Origin: Undaria pinnatifida
Lineage: Eukaryota; Sar; Phaeophyceae; Laminariales; Alariaceae
NCBI GenBank assembly: GCA_012845835.1
Contig: JABAKD010000018.1
Coordinates: 434,001 to 498,000 of the forward strand
Direction: 5' to 3'
DNA length: 64,000 nucleotides
The translations under genes and the position numbers were made by a program. Under the pieces are notes generated by a model. That model did not search any database. It worked only from the letters and a program-made list of their open reading frames with translations, and was not told the DNA's origin. Within the stretch, counting starts at the first letter, position 1. Each line of letters starts with the position of its first letter. This document shows, piece by piece, positions 43,501 to 52,500 of the stretch.

Positions 43501-46500
43501 TCAGGCCACGACCAGGGTTAAAGTGGGAGGCATGTAAAAAGAACAAATCCCGCTAGATATTTTCTTTCTTGTAAACGCGAAACGTACTGTTTGTCGACGA
43601 GCGAAACGTTCACCATTGGGGCGACCGACCATCACGGTCAAGGCTCGAGGCATAGAAAACCCAGTAATTCGTAAAGGGTATACCATGGAAAACGAAATGT
43701 TGTGTGACCATGGAAAACGTAATGTTGTGTGACCCGCGCATGGTTCCATTGTTAGGATATATTGTAGCAAAGGCGGCGTATTGCGTGGCCCGCGTGTGGT
43801 GCCAGTTATTTTTACTAGCAAGATACCTCTGGAGTTAAGATATACTCAAATTAACGCAATAAAAAACACTAATGACGTAAACTAGGATGAGAGGTACACC
43901 CGTTTTTTTATGGGGCTCTTCACACGAAAAAACACGCTACAGCGTAGATCCCGCGTAGTGCCACTATTCAGAGCATTTAGGTATAGCTCTTAGTTTTGAG
44001 CAGCAGAGCTGTTCAGGGGTCGGATCACGTCTCGCGGGTCGGATCGGAGCAGGGTGAACTGATATGACCCGTCCCGTGAGACTTGAAAACCTCCCGGCCG
44101 GACCCGAGCTGACCCGTGGTATTTGGACCACCTCCTGGCCCGACCCGACTCAACCCGCGAGTTGTTGAAGACCTCCTGTTCCGACCTCTGGGCCTAGCCA
44201 TGCCCCGTGAAAGTACCCGAGAAAGACGCGAACTGACGACTAAAAAATGAAATATATGCGATATCAGGGTAAATATTCAATGCAGTTAGCTTTTCACGCT
44301 CGAGAGAGATTGTGTGGTGCAACCTGCGTGTTGACCCATTAATACTGGAACCGCATACCTATTCAGAGAACCCACATGGTTAAAGTGTGAGGCATCAAAA
44401 ATAAAAAAAATGATTCCTATTGGATGGATGTACTGTAGTATGGTGAACGCGAAACTTCGTGTGACCTGCGCGTGGTTCGAATTTCCATCCGTGAACTCCC
44501 GCCATCTCACAGGTTTCGCTGTCCCCCTTTCTACCTTTCTACCAGTAATTGGTGGTAATGAGGCCCGACCTCAATATACCTGCAGGAGTCTAGTTTGCGA
44601 CGCTCTTGAACAATTGTGAAATATTAGCTGTGTTATTGCTTGACTATTGATAGCTCCAAGAGCGAGGCGGACCTGCATCCATAGGTTAAGTCGTTGTGAG
44701 GCAAGAAATAAAGACTACTTCATATTATGTGCAAGCGAAACGTACAATGCTCAGGCTGCCACCATGGATAAAATGTGAGGCATGCAAACAAAGAATAATA
44801 AAACTCGTATTTCATGTAGCAAGGGTTCAGCGAAAAATACCGTGTGACTAGTGTGTGGTTCCGATCTCCAAACCGTGCAACTCCAGCCATCGCACGACTT
44901 TAGCTGTCGCGCGTTCTGGAACCTTCCCGTATGTTGCTGACGCAGGCCGCGCTAGGAGTGGCACCTTTTGGTCACCGGTAAATTTGTGAATGACGCTGGG
45001 CTCCTTGACCGTAGATTTAGGGGAGGCCATTCTTTTTTTGCGTTCCGATGCTACTTTACACCTAGGCCGTGGGATTGATCTTCGGGTGGCGCTTGCTTTT
45101 TTGTGTCAAGTTATTGAGTTCGTTTTTGGAGGGGTGGGGGTGTAGAGCTCCAAGAGTGAGTGAGGAGTCTCCGAAAACAAAAATTCGCACATCTACCGGA
45201 GCATGTGTTTTCTGTCACCTAAGAACAGCATTTTTAGGAAAAAAATAGCATTTTTTTTTTCTTTTTGCAGTTCACTCCTTTTTGAGGTGGAAAAAACTGT
45301 GACCCGCACGGTGTCTGTCATCTGACAATGTGCGGCGTGAGCGTCGATCAAACCAAACGGCGAATCAGCAGCAAAGTAAGGACAGCGCCAAATCAAGAGT
45401 AAACGTATGACAACCGAATTCGGATTAACGCACGAACAGCCCTCCCGAACACCAACAACCCCATACCCAATTATTGTTGTTGTTTCTTACCTTTGCAGTA
45501 CGTACGGCGAGAGATCCGGCAGCTGACGGATAGAGACAGGGAGGCGTTTCTGACCGCGATGGAAGTCATCTACCGCCTTGACCCCAACGTCGGGAGAAGC
45601 CGCTACGGAGACGAGTTTAAGGTGGGCCGACGACGTATGGGAAGAACGCATGCCGTCCCCTTCCTTCTCCCGCGTACGCGAAACCGTCGAATCTCTCTAC
45701 TGCGATGGAGAAGGGGAATCAAGTACACCGCTCCCTTCCCCCCCGAAAGGCGACCCCGCCCCCCCCGCCGCCAGTGCGAAGCCATCACAACTCCCTACGG
45801 GATTTACTACGGGTGTGCGCGTCTGTTCGTTGTCATCAGTTGGTCTGGTCTGGGTCAGTTTGGCTTGTGTTTTGTTTTGTTTGGTTTGGTTCGTTTACTG
45901 CCGTTTTGAGACACGACGGAGGTTGTCTGCGTCCTTGACCCCGCCATCGGTAGAAGCCGTTGCGGATACGAGATCTGGGTGGGTTGATGATACAAGAAGG
46001 GAACTCCTCACCCGCCCGCGCTTTGAGTGCATGAAGTGTCGGCCTGGTCGGTGGAATTCCGACGTGCTCTGTCCCGCCATGGCAGGGGTGCGAGAGTGTT
46101 TTGTCTTCAAGACTGCGGCTATGCACGGAATTAACTACACCCCCACCAGAGGGAAACTCCCGCCCCTTGTTCCCTTGGCGAAAAAAAGTGGAACCCCTTG
46201 TTGTTTGCTTATAGCGCAGGCTTGCGTTGTTGTCGTGTTTTGGTGTAGTTTGATTGACAAGGGAGAAGAAAGTATTCCACATCCCCCCTCCCCTACCGTG
46301 TGAAGATACTGCAACTCCCTATGGATGCTTTGTAGGCGGGGTGTTTTGTAACGAATGCGTGCGTGCTTGTCGTCGTGGCCTGGTCTGGCTTGAATGACAA
46401 GGGGGAGGATGTGTATGCCATTCTCCTTTCGATCGCCCACCTCCCCTGTGTGGTGCAGCGCGACTCCCTACGGCTATGTGTAGCGAAGAGGTTCACAGTT

Positions 46501-49500
46501 GTCCTCGTTGTATGGTTGCCCCATGTTTCCATGGTCGCTGTTTTGTCTGCGTCCGTCATATTTCCCTCCCCCTATCGTCGCCCCGTCGTTATTTTCGTCA
46601 TGCGGTTAGCTCCTCGTTGTTTCTCTCGCCCCCCCCCCCCCCTTGCATGTTTCTGCGCTTTCCGCTGTCTGCCCATCCCGATTGTTGGATTGTCCCGTGC
46701 TTTGCGCGCTCCGAAGTTTATCTTGTTTCCCAAGTCTTTGTTTTTGTTCGTCCCGTTTTTTCCCGTCCCGAGTTTTCCCTTGCCATCATTTGCCCTTCGT
46801 GTTTCTTGTTCGTTCCGTTGCTCGCCTCGTTGCTGTCCATCCCATTTTTGTTCTTGTTTTTCCCGTTTTTGGCACGCACCGACTTTTTTTCGTCCCGTTT
46901 TATACTTATGGCGTTGGTTTGGTCGCCGCTCTATCAATTAAAAAAACAAATCCAGTCCCTTCGTCTGCCAGCCCGGTTTATCTTTCTCATCCCGCTGTCG
47001 TCTTGCTCGTCCCGTATTTTGCTTACCCCCGTTCCTTTTCTCTTCTCCATTCCCTTTTTTGCGTGCCCGATTGTGCTCTTATCCCGTTGTGTTCTGGTCC
47101 CTCAATTTTCTCGGCCCGTTTTTTTTCGCGTCACTGTTATTTTTTTCTGGCTATTTTGGCACGTCCCGTGTTTTGGTCGTCCCTTTTTTTATTCCGTCAG
47201 GTCGTATTCCCTCAACCTCTTTGCCGTGTGTATTTCGCCCCGTCGTCTGTCCGTGCCGTTGTTTTCTCGAGTTCTGTTGTGGTTTTGCTCGTCCCGTTGT
47301 TTGCTCGTGCCCGGTTCTTTTGCTTGTCCTCGTTGCGTTTTCCTATTGTCCAACGCTGTGCCCGTCCAGTTTTGTGCTCCACTTGTCGATGTTCGCCATG
47401 TGTTTCGCAGCGTTTTTTTTTTCTCCTCCCGGATTCTCCCGTTACCCGTGTTTTGTTCGCCCCGTGTCTCACCCGTCTCGTTGTTTTACTCGACCCACTT
47501 TCCATTTTCTTTCCTCTCCCCGTTTTCTGCCTGTCTCGTTTATTTCGTCTCGTTATTTGCGTTTTTTGTCCCGTGTTTTTCTCGTCCCTCGTTCTTTCCG
47601 CCCCCCCGTCTTCCGTTGCCTCGTTGTGTTGTGTGGTTGTCCATTGTGTGCTGGACCCATAATTTTGCACGGCCATTTTTTTCCTCTCGTTCCAGTTTAT
47701 CCGTGTCTTTTCTTTTCTCATCTCTTGCTATGGTTTCTTGAAAAGCATTGCTCTCTTTATCCTGTTGTTTCCTAGCCTATCCTATGCTTGTTACCCCTTC
47801 TCAAAATTGGCTTCGTCACGTTGCCGTTTTTTGTTATCTTGCTCGTGTTCCCAGAGCATCCACTACTTCGTTCAGATGCATCTTGAGGGAGCCGGAATCA
47901 CCGACTGCGACCACTGGCACGACGACGCGGGTAAGCTAGTTTGTTGTGGTTTTTTTCACGCCGTACGACAACTGGTTTAGCCTGGTTACAGTTTTGTTTT
48001 ACGCCTTGAGATAACTTGGTTTTCCCGTGTTTTTCTTCTTTTTCTTCTGCGAATGTCTGACACACGCCACGGTAAATGTGAACCGTTTTCCTTCTGAGGG
48101 CGGCGGCTTCAGCAGCTCTACACCCAACACAATAGTGATTTGGATAAACATGAAACGCCCTGCTCCATGAACAATCCAAGGCCTAGCTAGGTATACGACG
48201 AAAGTAAACTGCCGAAAAAAACCCCGACGTAACTCCGATGATTTTGGGTGGCATGAAGCCCCGTCACTCAGAAAACGCTTCAGCAAGAAAAAAACGCTCC
48301 CTCTATGGAAACCCTTCAGAGCCACTGAGAAGAGCATCCCACGCTAAATTCAAGTAAGTTGCACTGAGAAAAGCATCCCACGCTAAATTCAAGTAAGTTG
48401 TTTCCGAAAACGTAGAGGTGTACAATTTTCCTTCTGAGGGTCGTCGCTTGAGGAACTCTATACCCCACCCCCTCCAATCTTATTCAGAGCAAACTAAAAT
48501 TGCAACCCGATGGGGGATCTTAAGGCCTAGCTAGGTATACGACGAAACCAAACTGCAAAAAAAGAAAGCCGACGAAATCCCGGCGATTTTGTAGTTGAGG
48601 AAGCACCGTCACTCAGAAAACGTTTCAGCTCAAGAAAGCGCTACCTTCATGGAAGCCCTTTGGAGCCACTGAGAAGAACATTCCACGTTAAATTCAAGTG
48701 CACAATCCAATGTATAAACACATATTGCTCAATTCAAAACGAGAATGGCATTCCGACAATTTTGGGTCAAGACTGCCCGTTTTTTTTTTCAGAAACCGTT
48801 TTTTGCCCAAAACTGCTGTCTCTGCCGATGAATGCGTCGTTTATTAATATTATTGGCGAACTTTGGAGCTGATCCTGCCCCCACATGGTCAAATAAAAAA
48901 CAACATTTTGTTGAAAGTTGTAAAGCGGATGTGTACGTGGACACCCCGTCTTTGTCGTACACTTACTTGGACCTACACCAGTTTTTTTTTTTCTGTGATT
49001 GTTGAAAGTTCGACGCCGGTAAAACACATCCTGTGTTTTAAGGCATTACAGTAATATGTACCAGCCTCCGTGTTGTTGACAAATTCGTTAGAAGTTGGAA
49101 AAAAACGTAACCCTTAGAATTCCAATAACAATACCCTGGTACTAATTGATTGTTTTCGGGGGTGGAAGTTTTACGTAGTAACCCCGTCTTTTTCAGACAA
49201 GTTACTTGGAATTGGAGTAGTTTTTTTTTACGGTGACCATTGGAGAAACGACGCCGGCATGACGCATTGTGGTTTTTAACGCCTTACAGTAGTATGTGAC
49301 AACTCCCATGTTGTTGAGAAATTTCTTAGAATATTTGCAAAACCGTTGGAATTACACTTTTTTTAGCCGGGTAGTTTGTTTTTTTTGTTGCGGGGGAATT
49401 TTGAAGCTGGTGCTGCTGCGCATTGTCGGACGGGGGAAAAAATGATACTGAAACTGAGTTTTAGTAACCCCCTCATTTTCGGGCAAATTACTCGGATTTA

Positions 49501-52500
49501 GACTTGCTCGTTCTTTTTTATGAATGTGACCACTGGAAAAACAACGACGGCGTAACACATTGTACGTTTTAACGCCTTGCAATGTTGTACAACAACCTCC
49601 GTTTTGACCTCCGTTTTGTTGTTGGCAAGTTCCTCAGGCTTTGGGTGACACCCTTGGAATTTTGACATTTCATGGTGATTGATTGTTGTTTTTCAGGTGG
49701 ACGTTGAAGCCCATGCTACACATTGTTGGATGGAAAACGAAGTATTGATGAAAGTGACAAGGAGGCGTTTAGCAACCCCGTTTTTTTCGGAAACTTACTT
49801 GCAAATAGGGTTGTTCGTTTTTTTTGTGACTGTGGCCGTTGGAAAATCGACACCCGTATAACACGTTGTGCGTTTTCACGCCTTGGAACACTGCATAGCA
49901 TCGCCCGTTTTCTGATGGACAAATTCCTTAAAATCCGGGTAAAAACTCGTGAAATATGACCAAAAATACGTGAAATTTGACCAAATCCTTGAAATATTAC
50001 CGAATCCCTGAAATTTGGGTGAAACAAAAGATAGTTGACAAAATCTTTGGAATTGGACGAGTTGCTTAAAATATGGGCAAATCCTTGGGATCATAGTAGA
50101 TACAGGAGAGCGCACAAAAAAGACAAAAGCGAGCCACATTCCTGGAAAGGTCGAAACGACAAAAAAAACGGGGCGTTGCGATTTCTGTGCGAATCGAGAA
50201 AATGACGGGGGGTTTTTATAACCCCAACCCTACGTCTTTTTTTTTTCTTGATTTGATTTTAGTAAACACCCCCCCCCCCCCGCTCTGGCTCCTTGAGAAA
50301 AAATATGGTTAATATATATATATATGTAAAACATCGGTCGCCCCGGTGGCGTATCAGGTTATCGTCGAGCCTGGTATAGGTCAGTTTCGTGAGTTCGAGC
50401 CCCGCCGATTGCATACTCGTATTAAATCATTGGGACTTTTTCTTGTGCACAAATTGACTTGCGGGAAGCGCGAGAGCGTGAGTTAACAACTCTCGATGAA
50501 AAATCGACGAGCAGTGGGATTGCTGAACCCTATGCGCAAGAAAAATTAAAGGCAAGAACTGGGGGGGAAAAGGGACGACACCTGTGACCACGGCTTGTCC
50601 AGAAGCTGGAAAGTAGAAGTGTGAGAAAATAATAAGAATAATAAGAATAATACTATACATATATATATTGCCCCCTTGGTCGTTACAGCACGTTTGTTCT
50701 TGCGGTGGTGCAAGAGTACGTTCAACCTTGACGCGTTTTCGCCCCGCATTCCCGACGGGGCCCTCCAATCGATGGCCTTGCCTTCTATTTAACCCGCATC
50801 GGCGACTAGGCATCATGACGCACCACGTCGGGTTCACTCTGCTGTTCGAGCAAGCGCTGCAGGTCATCGATCCCTCCGTCAGCATCCCCTACTGGGAGTA
50901 CACCATAGAATGTGAGCGAGGACAAGGGATGGGGTGGGAGCGGTCGGTGGTGCCCGTCATAGCTGTCAGGAGACGACACGTCCACCCCTTGACCGACGGC
51001 AACGGCCGACGGCAAATTTTTCCCGATATTTTTGTTTGACTTACGCCACGCTACTTGGTTTTAGCGTGGATAGATCGGTTTGACACCCTTGACCGTTGGA
51101 CTTTGTCTCCTGACTGACCGTTGATTTACTTTAACTGACGCCAAAGTAGTAGGTTTTGGTGTGGACAGATCGGTTTGACACCCTTGGCCGCTGGGCGTTT
51201 TTCGTTTACTGGCTGTTACTTTATCTTGACTGGCGCCACACTACTAGGCTTTAGTATGGATAGATCGGTTTGACGCCCTTGACCGCTCGCTGGACGTTGT
51301 CTCTAGACTGACCGTCTCCTGACATATTTGATGTCAAGTCCCAGTTAAGTCATAGCTTTGATGTTTGCCTTAACCCTTTTGAGGCCCGTGAATAGGGACA
51401 AAAAAACGACTGACTGCGTCATTTTCAAGCTGTCTAGACCGTGAGCACGCAACGGTATGAGTACGATCCTGTTACATGCTGCGCGCGTCCCACACGAGAG
51501 AGTGTTTGCATGTTTATTGTTCGGACGCCAACTTTATTCATCGCGAACTATTAGTGGCCGACTAACCCCTTCAGAGCCCCGAAATCCCCCCTATACTACT
51601 TCCATGTAGTTTGACCTCGAAAACGGGTTTCCAGTTGTATAGGCGTTAGGTCGTGATCGTCAATTTCCGTCGCCAATGTTTCCCTGTGAGGTCTCCAAGT
51701 GGTTGCGTAAATTTTCGTGCTATGAGTATGATAGTGGGTTCTGGAGAGGATCCACCACATTGGATACGGTGCGCTGTTCGAGCAAGCGCTGCAGGTCATC
51801 GACCCCTCTGTCAACATCCCCTTCTGAGAACACACCGTAGATATAATGTGAAGACTGTTGGTATTGTTTTTGGCCAGCGTTGACCCGTTTGGGGCCTAAT
51901 TTCGGGCTTACGCAATTGAAGGGGGGGGTGACCGCGTGCACGTGATTCGATGCGAGTCGACGAGAGAAGAAGGGGCCTCAGTATTCTCGCGATAAAAATG
52001 AAGGCACACACCGTAGTGGGGAGGGGGAAAAAGAGCCTGCTGAGTGACCCAGGATCTGAAGTTACGTCTAGGGACGGATGAAGATAAAGAAACCGTGCGA
52101 GGATAATGATGGAATGCACTCTAACATTTTCCGTGCACAGAGTGGTTTGCATCGCCCTGTTGACCCTGGTACAAGCTAGTTCTAAGCGGAGTCGCCGACC
52201 TACTGTATAGCATTAATGAGGACACACACAGTTATGTCGGAGTAACACACACAGCTTGCAAACATGAGTTTCGACGATTTTTTCGATCTCACAGCTGGAG
52301 TGTATATTTATTTTTTTATGATATAGACTTTATGCATATGTATTTTGAACATTGGTACGTGCTTTCCCAACACTAAGAGATGCATGCTACGGCAAGAGTT
52401 GAGCCATATATTTTCTGAGGCTACTACTCACGTGAGGAGCTTCAGAACCAAAAGAACGGCTCATCCATACCGTAGAAGGCGTTTTGACGTTGTCTCATCT

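Larger units (their letters stand above)
42099..45498 (+). other. Intron 3 of the tyrosinase-like gene
   Basis: Holds four 61-72-bp units of GTGTGGTTCC type (42490-42700), at least six degenerate copies of the exon 3 end with its donor (42786, 43415, 43504, 43626, 44371, 44758), an M1 copy (43003-43260) and a CCCGA-word block (44030-44170). Confidence 0.6.
47931..50809 (+). other. Intron 5 of the tyrosinase-like gene
   Basis: Contains two M1-derived reverse half-units (48070-48360 and 48415-48700), a four-unit diverged tandem repeat of 240-307 bp (48850-49960), and a tRNA-derived SINE (50335-50660). Confidence 0.6.

Noticed and set aside
46088-46160. Possible extra exon reading AMAGVRECFVFKTAAMHG, similar to frames at 41539 and 41877
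   Set aside because: No splice donors at consistent places; the three copies lie in two different introns and look like a shared non-coding repeat.
46476-47741. 421-codon open frame, the longest in the window
   Set aside because: All three plus frames are open here because the minisatellite strand lacks A-containing stop words. The translation is low-complexity Phe/Ser/Leu/Arg, and the region lies between two well-supported tyrosinase exons.
50335-50410. Possible genuine tRNA gene
   Set aside because: B box is good but acceptor and anticodon arms do not fold properly, and the sequence continues into a repeated body shared with 56277-56575. It is the head of a SINE.
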